From Deltaproteobacteria bacterium (GTDB taxonomy: Bacteria > Desulfobacterota > Desulfarculia > Adiutricales > Adiutricaceae): a DNA stretch of 48,034 bases. Location of the stretch: positions 1 to 48,034 of the forward strand of contig JAISFS010000075.1 in NCBI GenBank assembly GCA_031263485.1. The letters are read 5' to 3'. The notes under the pieces were generated by a model. The model was given only the letters and a program-made list of their open reading frames with translations. It was not told where the DNA came from and searched no databases. Positions 35,329 to 44,986 of this stretch are shown here, in pieces. Every line of letters starts with the position of its first letter. The first letter of the stretch is position 1. The position numbers and the translations under genes were made by a program.

Positions 35329-36162
35329 GCCGGCTTGCCGAGGGGCAACCCCCTCTGGAGAAAGGCCTGCCCCCCTGCCGCGGTTCTCCACGACCGACCT
35401 GCCGCCGCAGGGACTTCCCCCGGCCGGCCACCCCATGACAGCCCCCCCCGGTCGACCTGCCGCTTCCGAGGCTCCCCCGGCAGAGCTCTTCTGCCGAAGC
35501 TCCCGAAGCCTCACGGCATAAGGACGCGCCTTCCCGCCCGGCACATCCCCCGGCCGCAGCCCTCCGTCCGGGACACCCCCGCCGCTCCCCCCGGTCACGC
35601 CCCTCCGGCCGGGAAACCCCCGCCGCTCCCCCCGGTCACGACCCTCCGGCCGGGAAACCCTATCAGGGCCTTCACGATACTGGCCTTCGCAAGCCCGGCC
35701 TTCACATCCCTTGCCTCACATGACTGCAACGCCACTGGCCGTGAAACACCGGCCAGCGTCTGCCCGCCGCGCGGCCGGCCTACCCAGACGGGAACATTCA
35801 CAGGACCGGTCCGGTCAACGGCACCCCCGCCACCGGGCGGCGCATGTCACGTCAACGGTACCGTGTCACGTGGTCAGCCATACGTCCCAGTGGATTCGGA
35901 CGCCTGATTGCCATACGTCACGGAAGATTTCCGAGCTCACCAGGACACCCTAACATTCCCTGCGCAACCCGATCGCGCCGGGGATTGGGCCGATGAGCCG
36001 CATCGGCGGACCGGCACAAGAGAACCGCGCAGACCGCCCGCACGCGCGTGACGAAGATCCGGGATCCTGCGCGGGTTACCGGACCCGTAGAAGATCCGGC
36101 GCTCTCGCCGGTTAAACCCGAATCGCCGGACGCCGTGCGTCATGCCGCGGAAAGGACACGCC
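35329..36162. other. 830-bp gap, C-rich, no supported gene
   Basis: A Pro-codon-rich, C-rich strand with a 41-bp tandem duplication at 35581-35660. No frame has a ribosome-binding site and protein-like composition. Confidence 0.4.
35581..35660. repeat. 41-bp tandem duplication
   Basis: Two nearly perfect copies of a 41-bp unit beginning GCCGCTCCCCCCGGTCACG, differing by one or two bases. Confidence 0.8.
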
Positions 36163-38331
36163 ATGGAAAGACCCAGTTCGAGCGTCCGCGCCCGCTATCT
36201 GCTCGCCGCATCGTGCCTCGCCTTATCCGTCCTGGCTCTCTTGGCATACGGCCTTTTACGCTCCGAAGGGGATGCGGGACGGGAAGCCGCCGTCGGCGTT
36301 GCGTCATCCTCCGATGCGGACGACTCCGTGCCTGCGGGCGTTTCCGCAGACACTCCCGATGCCGCTCCTGAGGAAACGCCAGATGCCCTTCCGGGGGCAA
36401 GACCCTACGCCGATCCGGAGGAAACGCCAGGCGAAGCTCCGGGAGAAACGCCAGATGACCTGCCGGCACAGGCGCGGGAAACCTCACCACTCACGGACGC
36501 CCCCGCAACATCTCCCGAGGAATCCCCGAATTCGCTTCCGGCTGAACGCGGCGCGGTCCCCGCGCGCGCGAGGCCCCTCCCGGACATCGTGGCCGAGCCG
36601 GACGCGGTCGAGAGCGGACGGACGACGATCCGTTACCGGCCACCATGGGTGGAGGAGGCCATGACCGCTTCGCTGGACGACATGTCGGACCTCAGGACAC
36701 TGCTGTCAAAAGCCTTACCAGCCCACTTCAACAACACGCCTGTAGCCCCGAAGACAAGAAACTCGCTCGATGACCTGCTGGAACGCGCCGAACGCCTCGC
36801 GGCCGGGCCGGACCGCCAGGCCGAGGCCGCGGCCTGGGGCGATCTCGCCGCAGCCGCGCTGGAACTGTACGGGCCGGTGTCATCCGCGGCGAACTCAGCC
36901 GCGAGCCGGAAGGCTCGAGCGCTCCTGGACTACGGGGACCCAAACCCGGATCCGGACGCGCGGGAGGCGGCCGAGAGGGCCGCCGTGTGGCTCGGGGCGG
37001 CTCTGGGAGATGATTCTGTCGAGGCCCTGTACGCCAAAGAGACCGCGGCAAGGCTCAGGCTCAAAGCGGGCGATGCCGAAGGCGCTGGGGAAAGGCTCCG
37101 GGAAGTTGCCCGCAACGCCGTCCTGGCCGAGAGCCTGGGACCGCGTCACCCGTTGACCCTTTCCGCGAGACGGGGAGCGGCGCTGGCGGACGCGGAAAAC
37201 TCAGGCCGCCTCGGCCGCCTGCCGACAGGGGAACCTGCGGAGACCGCGATGCTTGAGGCGTTCGCCGACACCGAAGAAGCTCTTGGCCGCTACCATCCGG
37301 AGTCCCTGGAGGCGCTGGACGAGCTGGGCCGCGTCAGAAGCCTCCTGGGCGACCGCGCCGCCGCGCGGGACTGCTTCAGGGCTGTCATGGAACGCCGTGC
37401 GTGGGCACTGGGAAGCGGCCACCCGGACACGCTCCTGTCGGCACAACGCCTGGCGGGAGAACTTGTTTCGCAGGAAAGGGCGCGAGAGGCGCGGGAGCTC
37501 TCCGGACGGGTGCTCGCGGGACGGGAGGCGCTTCCGGGCCGTGCGCTTCCCCTCTCCCTCTCTACGGTCCGCAGGACCGCTCCGTCGACCGCGGAGCCTT
37601 CCCGCCCCGGAGGGCGCGACCCTACCGGCGAGACGGCAATGCCCGAGGAGGACGCGGACGCGGAAATCGCGACGGGCCGTTACGGTCCGGAGACCCTGGC
37701 GGCACTGGACGAGCTGGGCCGCGCGTGGAGCCGACTGGGCCGCCATGCCGCCGCGCGGGACAGTTTCAGGGCGGCCATGGAACGGAGGGCTTGGGCCCTG
37801 GGAAGCCGCCATCCTGACACGCTCGCCTCGGCGCGGAACACGCTCGCCTCGGCGCGGAACCTGGAGGGCGAACTGCTGGCCATAAGCGTTGCCTCCGGGG
37901 CACCGGAACCCCCCGCCCCTGCCCTCGCGGGAATCGTTTCGCTCACGGGAAACTCGGCGCTCGCGGGACGCGAGGCTCTCGTGGGGCCTTCGCTCACGGC
38001 GCTCCTTTCCTCGCTGGAGGGACTGGGCGAAACATGCCTGTCCTCGGCCGACTACGCCTCCGCCCTGGGGCTCTACTCCCGGGCGAAAGGCGTGCGCGAG
38101 GCCGTCCTGGGGCCAGGAGCCGCAGGGGGCCAGGCAACCGAGGACGGGCTTGCCGCGGCTCGCGCGGGGCTGAAGCTACTCCAGGACGAGGTCGGGGGTC
38201 CGGCCGGCATCTCGACTCCGCCCAATGCCGGTAAAAACCATGACGATGAGGGCGGCGCTTACCGCATTGACGGCACGGACGATGCCGACGATGTTTACCG
38301 CATTGACGGCACGGACGATGCTGACGTATAG
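36163..38331 (+). CDS. Membrane-anchored or exported TPR protein without CHAT domain (722 aa)
   Basis: The start is at 36163, where AAAGGACACGCC precedes the ATG; the same context starts the next gene. Residues ~8-31 are hydrophobic (YLLAASCLALSVLALLAYGL), a signal anchor or signal peptide. Residues ~35-150 are an acidic Pro/Glu/Thr linker with EETPDALPG-like repeats. A YRPPWVEEAM module begins at ~157 and TPRs fill ~200-650. Two TPR blocks are near copies: DELGRVRSLLGDRAAARDCF and DELGRAWSRLGRHAAARDSF, both followed by RRAWALGSxHPDTL. The C terminus has two copies of YRIDGTDDAD. It ends where its paralogues continue into CHAT. Lying 253 bp upstream of a TPR-CHAT gene on the same strand, it may be a partner or regulator of it (inference). 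Confidence 0.88.
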   Translation: MERPSSSVRARYLLAASCLALSVLALLAYGLLRSEGDAGREAAVGVASSSDADDSVPAGVSADTPDAAPEETPDALPGARPYADPEETPGEAPGETPDDLPAQARETSPLTDAPATSPEESPNSLPAERGAVPARARPLPDIVAEPDAVESGRTTIRYRPPWVEEAMTASLDDMSDLRTLLSKALPAHFNNTPVAPKTRNSLDDLLERAERLAAGPDRQAEAAAWGDLAAAALELYGPVSSAANSAASRKARALLDYGDPNPDPDAREAAERAAVWLGAALGDDSVEALYAKETAARLRLKAGDAEGAGERLREVARNAVLAESLGPRHPLTLSARRGAALADAENSGRLGRLPTGEPAETAMLEAFADTEEALGRYHPESLEALDELGRVRSLLGDRAAARDCFRAVMERRAWALGSGHPDTLLSAQRLAGELVSQERAREARELSGRVLAGREALPGRALPLSLSTVRRTAPSTAEPSRPGGRDPTGETAMPEEDADAEIATGRYGPETLAALDELGRAWSRLGRHAAARDSFRAAMERRAWALGSRHPDTLASARNTLASARNLEGELLAISVASGAPEPPAPALAGIVSLTGNSALAGREALVGPSLTALLSSLEGLGETCLSSADYASALGLYSRAKGVREAVLGPGAAGGQATEDGLAAARAGLKLLQDEVGGPAGISTPPNAGKNHDDEGGAYRIDGTDDADDVYRIDGTDDADV
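37819..37860 (+). repeat. In-frame 21-bp perfect tandem duplication
   Basis: Two perfect copies of a 21-bp unit encode NTLASAR twice inside a TPR of the 36163 protein. It preserves the frame, in contrast to the 22-bp duplication at 672. Confidence 0.9.
38225..38322 (+). repeat. 3'-terminal imperfect repeat of the 36163 gene
   Basis: The unit TACCGCATTGACGGCACGGA plus ~13 bp occurs twice with a 36-bp period (about 38259 and 38298), encoding YRIDGTDDAD twice, just before the stop codon. Confidence 0.7.
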
Positions 38332-38584
38332 ACGTCGCTTGATTACGGAGTCCGGCGGAAACGCATGCCGGATTTCTGCCCGGGCTCACGGCATAAAGCC
38401 CTTGATAACATGGTGCGTGCCGCGCGACGATACCGGTCACAGGCGCCCCGATGCCGGGAAATCATCCGCCAGGTTCCGGCACGGACCTCCTGCCGCACGG
38501 GAATCCCTCGCGCATGGAAGGGCCCGCGCCGCAGCCGATCACCAGCACCTCGACCGACTCATGTCGTCAGCCCAAGGACACGCC

Positions 38585-41500
38585 ATGTCGAACCGCTCCC
38601 TCCCCGCCCGGCCAGACAAAGGGGCGCCGCAGACCGCCATTCCGTTGACGTCGCTGGCACTTTCCTCCCTTGCCGTTTCGGCGATTGCCCTTTTCGCGTC
38701 ACCTCTCTTCGGGGATGCCGTTGCCCGGGAAACTCCCGCGAGCGGGTCGCTCCTGAGCGGCGTTCCCGACGAGACCCGAAGCGGCATCCGAGACGGCGCA
38801 GGGCTAAACACCCATGGCGGCACCCGGGGCGTCCCCGGTGACGATGCCAGCCAGCTTGCCAGCTATCGGCCCGCCTGGGACTTCGAACCGATGGCACAGG
38901 AGCTCGAGACCTTGAGGGTGGAGGCGGAAAGCCTGACAGGCGGGACGGACCGCCTGGCGGAGGCCGGGGCCTGGAGCCGTCTGGAATCGTCCGCGGCGGA
39001 GGCATACGGCCCCGGCGATCTGCGGGCGATGGCTGCCGGAAGCCGCCGGGCACGGGCCGTCCTCCTTTTCGGCGTCCGCGACTGGGAGGCGTTCCGGAAG
39101 GCCGGGGCGGACGCCGCTACGTCCGAGGCCCACTTCGCGAAAGCGCTGGGTGACTCCTCGCCGGAGGCCCTGTTCGCGGCGGAGACCGCCGCCAGGTTCC
39201 TGATGGAGGAAGGCTACGGGGTCGCTGCCCGGAATGCCCTGCTTGCGATGGCCGAACGCTCCTCGGCGGCCTTGGGCCCCGATCACCCGCAGACCCTCTC
39301 GGCCTTGGACGGCGCCCGCCTGCTCGCCCGCTACCGGCCCGCCTGGAACTTCGAGCCGATGACGCCAGGGATCGAGTCCCTGAGGGAGGATGCCCAACGG
39401 CTGGCTGGCCTGACGGACCGCCGGGCGGAAGCCGAGGCATGGGGGCGGACGGAAACCGCGGCGGCGGTCGCCTACGGCCCCGATGACCCGCGGGCGCGTG
39501 CGGCCGCCAGCCGCCGGGCGCGGGCCGTGCTCCTTTACGGCGATCGCGGCAGCGAGGCGTTCGGGGACGCCGGGCGGGACGCGGCGGAGGCGGAGGCCTT
39601 CTTCAGTGAAGCGCTGGGGGAAGCCTCGCCGGAAGCCCTGTACGCGGCGGAGACAGCCGCAAGGATCTCCTTGGCGGAAGGCCATGCGGACGCGGCCAAA
39701 GACGCTTTGCGCGGCGCGGCGGAACGTTCCGTTACGGCCTTGGGCCCCGCGCACCCGCAGACCCTCTCCGCCCGGCGAGGCGCTGCCCTGGCTTCGGCCC
39801 TGGCCGCGGCCGACGCCAGCGGATGGAACTCCATCCCGGACTCGGAAAAGGCCTTCCTCCGCGAAAGGACGACCCTCCTGGACATCGTCCGGGACGGCCT
39901 TCTTGAAACGGCCAAGGCGGCGGAAAGGGATCTCGCGGACGTCCCGTTCGCCACCGCGCGGTCGCTGGGGGAAGGGCATCCAGAGACCCAGGATGCCCGG
40001 CACGAGGCGGGTCTCGGGCTGGGCGTCATCGGGCGGCACAGGGCAGCGGCCGCGATGTTCCGGCTCGCCCTGGAAGACCGCAGGGAGCTTGCGGGGGTCG
40101 ACTCCCCGGAGGCGCTCTCATCACTTAACGGCCTGGCATCCGAACTTCTTGCCTCCGGCGACGCGTCCGGCGCACTGGAAGCCTTCTCGACGGCGCTCGC
40201 GGGCCGGGATGCCCTCCTGGGGCCCGGCCATCCCGACGCGCTCGCGTCGGCGGACGGCCTGGGCTCAGCCCTTCTGCTCCTGGGCCGCGCAGACGAGGCG
40301 CGGGAGCGCTTCAGCCAGGCGCGGGCGGGGCGCGAGGCCGCGCTGGGACCTGCGGACCGCGAGACCTTGGCCTCCGCGGACGGCGAGGCCATGGCGCTCC
40401 TGTACTCCTACGATTTCCCCGCCGCGGCGGATCGGCTCTCGCGATCCCTGCTGGCGCGCATGGGGACGCTTCCGAACGGGAGCGCCGCCATCGCGAACAG
40501 TCGGATTCTTCTGGCAGGCGCCCGGGCCGGCGCGCGCGACCCCGCCGCGGCGACGGCGGTTCTCGCCGCGGCGCCGTTAGCGCCCCGCAGGGGGAGACAG
40601 GGCGAATCCGCGCAAGTCTCCAGCGCACGAAACGGCAGGGCGCCGGAAGGCGCGGAACCCCGGATCCGGGACACCCCTGCCGTACTCCCGAAGGACCTGG
40701 ACGATCACCGGAGGGCGAGGGACTACTATCAGGGCGCCATGGAGACCCTGGAGGCGGCGCAGGGGGCATCCAGCCTCGGGGCGTTGCGGGCGCGCCTCGA
40801 GCTCGCCGACGCGCTCCACGCCCTGGGCGAGTACGGGAAAGCCCGTTCCCTTTACGCAATGTCCGTGAGTTACCTCGCGGACTCGCTCGGGGAAGACCAC
40901 CCGCGCACGCTCGTCGCGCTGACCAGCTTTGGCGAGGCGGTAGACGCGGAGGGGCTGGAACCTACCTTGCTTGCCAGGAATTTGCTCAGGCATGCTGCCT
41001 CCGGCCTGGAGACGGCGCTGGGCCCGGATGCCCCGGAAACACTGACGGCTTTCCACTGCCTGGGCAAGGAGGAATACGGGCGCGGGGAACTCGCCGCCGC
41101 GGGGCACTTTCTCGGACTCGCCGCTGCGGGGAGGGAGAAGGTCCTGGGGACCGGGCATCCGGACACCCTCAGGACCTTGACGGCTCTGTCCTCGGCGCTG
41201 TTGGAAGCGGGCGACTGTCCCTCGGCCAGGAGCCTCGCCGAGAGGGCGTTGGCGGGGTTCACGGAACTGGGGTGGGGCGCAGGCCCCGAGATCCCGGACG
41301 CGTCCGAGGCCCTGGCGGCGGCCCTGCTCGCGGCGGGCGAGCCCGCCGAGTCGGCGCGGCTGTACGGGCGCGCGTCCGCGGCGCGGACAGGGCAGACGGG
41401 CAGGCGAAAAACGGAGGAAATCCTGAAGTCCGAATACGGCCGGGCAGGGGCGCTGCTCGCCGTAGGCTACGCCCGCGACGCGCTGGACATCTACCGCGAC

Positions 41501-44311
41501 GTGCCGGCCCTCATCATGTTCACCGATCCCGGGCTCCTCTGGAAAGCCTATGTGCTAGCGGCGCAGGCGACCTTGGGGGACAACGGCGAAGCCGCCGGTC
41601 TGGCGATGCATTTCATGCCGGTCGGGTCGGATGCCGAGTCGATCAGGATCAAGGACGCCCTGTGGCCCGTGGTTGCCGCCTGGCTGAAACCCGGCGGACA
41701 CGGGGAAAACGTTTCCGACGATTATGTCATGGACTTGATCAGGGCCGACATGTCCGGGCGTGACTATTTCCTGGGGGACTCCCATCCGGACGCGATCCGG
41801 GGTCAGATTGTCCTGTCGGGGTACCTCGCCGACGGAGGATCGCTCGAAGATGCGCGGGATCGGCTGATCCCAGCCCTGTCCAGGGCGATCAGGCTCAGGG
41901 GCCGCGGACACCCGCTGGCGGCGCTGGCCGCGGCTGAACTGGGCGGCGCCTACGCCGGTCTGGGGGATCGCCGGACGTCCGTCTTCTATCTCAAGACGGC
42001 GGCCGAAGCCCTAGCGGAGAACCGCGGAAGGCTCCCCTGGCTCGATCCGGCCCTGAGACGGGACTGGCTCGCCTCCGCCGGCGACGCGTGCCGCGATCTC
42101 GCGGGAGCGCTCCTGAGGGAGGGGAGGACCGGCGAGGCGTTAGGCGTCCTGGATCTCCTCAAGGATCACGAGCTGAGCCTGCTTTTGCCCGATGCCCCCG
42201 CGCCCGGGGCCAAGCCGGGCACGGACGGCCGCGCGCGTCCCGCAGGCCCGACCCGCCCCGATCTTTTCGCGGGAACGCCGGAGGGAGCCGCCCGCTACGC
42301 CTACCTGGCCGCGGTCGGGGCCGACGAGGCCGCAAGCCGCGAGCTTCCGCAGGCGCCCGGGACTCCCGCAGTGGACGGGCAGGACACTGACGGCCTTCAC
42401 GGCAACGCCGACGGGCCGGACACGGACGGCATTCACAGCTCCGATGACGGGCCGGACGCGGAGAGTCTTCCCGGCGCAGACGGCTGGCCGGACGCGGAGA
42501 GCCTTCCCGGCGCAGACAGCGGGCTGAACGCGGACGACGATCTGTCCGACGCCGACGGGAATGGTTCAGACGCACGTCAATCCGCGGGAAACGGACATGG
42601 CTCAGACGACATGTCCGCCTACGGCAACGGTCCGGACGCTTATGACGAGAGCTCATGGGACAGCGGGCAACACGTCCACGACGGGGAATCCTTCGGCTAC
42701 GGGCCGGCCCCCCCGGAACCGGCCGGACCGGAGATCCGGGCATTGCAGGATTTCTGCGCCTCCCTGCCGTCGCTTCTCGGAGGCGGCTCAGAGAGGGGGG
42801 CTGTCGCGGACGTCGGCGCGGCGAGGCTCAGGGTGCGCCAGATGGCATTGTCGCGCAAGGGCGCCGCCGGGGTCCTTTACGCGGTTTCCGCAGAGGACGC
42901 CCTGCATCTGGTCCTGATCACGCCCCGCGCGACGATCGTCAAGGAGACGCCGATCGCGAGAAAAGAGCTCGCCGCCCTCGCGAAGAGGTACCGGGCGCTT
43001 CTGGAAGACCCCGCCAAGGATCCCCGGCCGGTCGGCAAGGCCCTTCACGATGCCCTCCTGGCTCCCTTGGAGGCCGAGATCGAGACGATGGGCGCAGGGA
43101 CGCTCCTGTTCTCCCTGGACGGGCCGTTGAGGCACGTGCCACCGGCCGCGCTGTGGGACGGCGAGGCGTGGCTCGCGGAAAGGCGCCCCACCGCCGTGGC
43201 GGCGCCGTCGGCCATGGACGGCCCCGCCGCCCCCGCCATTGAGGGCAGGGCTTCCATCGAAGCCCTGGGCGTGACCCGGGAAGAGGCGGTGAACCTGATC
43301 CCGACCGTTCCCCCGGATCTGGCGGGCCGCCCCGCGTACGCTGGCGCAGCGGAAGAGCTCGCCGCCTTGGCCGAAGGCGGGGCCGACTCCGGCGCTCCCC
43401 GGATAACCCCCGTCCTGGACGGGGATTTCACCCGCGACGCCCTTCACAAAAGCCTGGCCTCGGGGGCGGCGGCCGTGCATGTCGCCGTTCCCTTCCGCCT
43501 GTTCACCGCAGGCCTGGACGGGACGGAGATCCTTCTGGGCGACGGGGACACGGAAGCCCTTACGGAAATCCTGTCCGCGACCGGATCTGCCAGGCGCAAG
43601 CCTGAGCTCCTGACGTTCTCCCTCTCACAGGACTCCTGCGGGCTCGCGTGGGCGGACGGCAGGGAGGTGGAGGGTCTGGGAGAGGCGGCCCGGAGGGCCG
43701 GGGTCCCGGCGATGCTTGCGTCCCTGTGGCGGGCCGACGGCCCGTCGTCGGCCGCGCTCTCGCGTGAATTCTACCGCCTCCGCTACGGAATGAGTCTCGG
43801 CAAGGCCGAGGCGCTGCAAAAGGCGCAGGTGAACCTGATGCGCACGGCGTCCACGCCCGACTCCTCCGAATCCGTCCCGGCCTCCGAATCCGTCCATGCC
43901 TCCGAAGAGTCCGCCGAAGCCGGGCAAGCGTCCGTAGATTGCTCCAGGAGCGGCGCCCCATCCGAACATCGCCCGGATAGCGGGGCGGATTCCGAAGGGG
44001 AAGGCGATGCCGGAGCATCGCCCGGAGAACCGGCCGATGCTGGAACTGAATCGGGAGAGTACATCACCATCGGGAATTCCGGAAGCGAGGGCAAGGCTGA
44101 TATGGCCGTCACTCAACCCGACAATTCCTCAGATGCCGGTGCGCAGTCCGGGGAGTCCGCCCACGCCGACGAATCCCGGGACGGCGGCAATGAGGATGAG
44201 ACAGCCGCAAGTGAGGACGGAACGGATCTCCAGATTCCGTCCTGGGACGGTACAGGCTTCTCGCACCCCTACTTCTGGGCAAGACTCGTACTTTTGGGTG
44301 ACTGGAGCTGA
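38585..44311 (+). CDS. Giant exported TPR-CHAT protein, catalytic pair lost (1908 aa)
   Basis: The start is at 38585, 120 codons inside the longest frame: AAGGACACGCC precedes it exactly as in the 36163 gene, and a signal peptide follows (MSNRSLPARPDKGAPQTAIP, hydrophobic ~22-40). Two YRPAWxFEPM modules start at ~93 and ~249. TPRs extend to ~1200. The pre-CHAT region has DLFAGTPEGAARYAYL. An Asp/Ser/Gly-rich insert at ~1260-1375 has DTDG- and DAES-type repeats. The CHAT domain spans ~1390-1908, split by a second acidic Ser/Glu/Asp-rich insert (~1755-1885) before the tail GFSHPYFWARLVLLGDWS. The catalytic region reads H1632-VAVP1636 (Pro for His) and LLTFSLS1681QDSC, with Ser at the Cys position and a Cys four residues later. 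It is probably a pseudoprotease. Envelope or surface location is inferred. Confidence 0.92.
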   Translation: MSNRSLPARPDKGAPQTAIPLTSLALSSLAVSAIALFASPLFGDAVARETPASGSLLSGVPDETRSGIRDGAGLNTHGGTRGVPGDDASQLASYRPAWDFEPMAQELETLRVEAESLTGGTDRLAEAGAWSRLESSAAEAYGPGDLRAMAAGSRRARAVLLFGVRDWEAFRKAGADAATSEAHFAKALGDSSPEALFAAETAARFLMEEGYGVAARNALLAMAERSSAALGPDHPQTLSALDGARLLARYRPAWNFEPMTPGIESLREDAQRLAGLTDRRAEAEAWGRTETAAAVAYGPDDPRARAAASRRARAVLLYGDRGSEAFGDAGRDAAEAEAFFSEALGEASPEALYAAETAARISLAEGHADAAKDALRGAAERSVTALGPAHPQTLSARRGAALASALAAADASGWNSIPDSEKAFLRERTTLLDIVRDGLLETAKAAERDLADVPFATARSLGEGHPETQDARHEAGLGLGVIGRHRAAAAMFRLALEDRRELAGVDSPEALSSLNGLASELLASGDASGALEAFSTALAGRDALLGPGHPDALASADGLGSALLLLGRADEARERFSQARAGREAALGPADRETLASADGEAMALLYSYDFPAAADRLSRSLLARMGTLPNGSAAIANSRILLAGARAGARDPAAATAVLAAAPLAPRRGRQGESAQVSSARNGRAPEGAEPRIRDTPAVLPKDLDDHRRARDYYQGAMETLEAAQGASSLGALRARLELADALHALGEYGKARSLYAMSVSYLADSLGEDHPRTLVALTSFGEAVDAEGLEPTLLARNLLRHAASGLETALGPDAPETLTAFHCLGKEEYGRGELAAAGHFLGLAAAGREKVLGTGHPDTLRTLTALSSALLEAGDCPSARSLAERALAGFTELGWGAGPEIPDASEALAAALLAAGEPAESARLYGRASAARTGQTGRRKTEEILKSEYGRAGALLAVGYARDALDIYRDVPALIMFTDPGLLWKAYVLAAQATLGDNGEAAGLAMHFMPVGSDAESIRIKDALWPVVAAWLKPGGHGENVSDDYVMDLIRADMSGRDYFLGDSHPDAIRGQIVLSGYLADGGSLEDARDRLIPALSRAIRLRGRGHPLAALAAAELGGAYAGLGDRRTSVFYLKTAAEALAENRGRLPWLDPALRRDWLASAGDACRDLAGALLREGRTGEALGVLDLLKDHELSLLLPDAPAPGAKPGTDGRARPAGPTRPDLFAGTPEGAARYAYLAAVGADEAASRELPQAPGTPAVDGQDTDGLHGNADGPDTDGIHSSDDGPDAESLPGADGWPDAESLPGADSGLNADDDLSDADGNGSDARQSAGNGHGSDDMSAYGNGPDAYDESSWDSGQHVHDGESFGYGPAPPEPAGPEIRALQDFCASLPSLLGGGSERGAVADVGAARLRVRQMALSRKGAAGVLYAVSAEDALHLVLITPRATIVKETPIARKELAALAKRYRALLEDPAKDPRPVGKALHDALLAPLEAEIETMGAGTLLFSLDGPLRHVPPAALWDGEAWLAERRPTAVAAPSAMDGPAAPAIEGRASIEALGVTREEAVNLIPTVPPDLAGRPAYAGAAEELAALAEGGADSGAPRITPVLDGDFTRDALHKSLASGAAAVHVAVPFRLFTAGLDGTEILLGDGDTEALTEILSATGSARRKPELLTFSLSQDSCGLAWADGREVEGLGEAARRAGVPAMLASLWRADGPSSAALSREFYRLRYGMSLGKAEALQKAQVNLMRTASTPDSSESVPASESVHASEESAEAGQASVDCSRSGAPSEHRPDSGADSEGEGDAGASPGEPADAGTESGEYITIGNSGSEGKADMAVTQPDNSSDAGAQSGESAHADESRDGGNEDETAASEDGTDLQIPSWDGTGFSHPYFWARLVLLGDWS

Positions 44312-44986
44312 GTTTTCCGGTTCGGCAACGGCGCCAGACCGACAGATCTTGCGGCACCCTGCCGCTGCCCGCCGTTTCCACGCCCCGCCGGAGGCTTCGG
44401 CCACGCCTTTCCGCTGCCAGGCTCCGTGAACGCCATGCGGAACCGGCGGCGGAGGCCCGCCAGCGATACCCACACGATCGAGGTCCGGGCAACCGGGCAC
44501 GGTTCCCTTGGCGGTACAGGCCCTCGGAAGCCATGCCTCGGAATCCGAAACGGGATTACCCGGCGTCCCGGATAAAGGTTACCCGCGTCCGCCGAATCCC
44601 GCCCGCGCCGGCGTAGGCTTGCCGCTACCCGTCCGCCGACTGATTTGCCGTGTCCCCGACGCTTCTGGGCAGAGGACAGCTTGCGTGACATGGGGTTCAG
44701 ACGGATCTGGCAGGCAAAGGACCGCACGTGAAGGCATAGGACGGGCTTTAGCGCCTGACATGCCTATAGCAATAGCTCCCGGCGCGTTTGGCCGCGTTCT
44801 TGCTTGATAGCTACACGGAATGCCCCTCGGCGAACGGGTCGGCCCGGGGGCCGCCAGTGCCGCGAAATGTACTAATGGAACACCGTTCCCGCATGCGGGC
44901 CAACGGTTCCGAAAGCGGGATTTTCCGAGGGCCATCACCTGCGGCACCGTCATTCGCACCTTACCCGCCAAGAGCAGGAGACCGCC
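44312..44986. other. 675-bp gap, no supported gene
   Basis: Nothing protein-like in any frame. It ends with the ribosome-binding site (AGGAGA) of the receiver-domain gene. Confidence 0.35.

Noticed and set aside
38225..38584. N-terminal extension of the 38585 protein
   Set aside because: It overlaps the 3' end of the 36163 gene in another frame, has no export signal, and the internal ATG has the same leader as the 36163 gene and a signal peptide.
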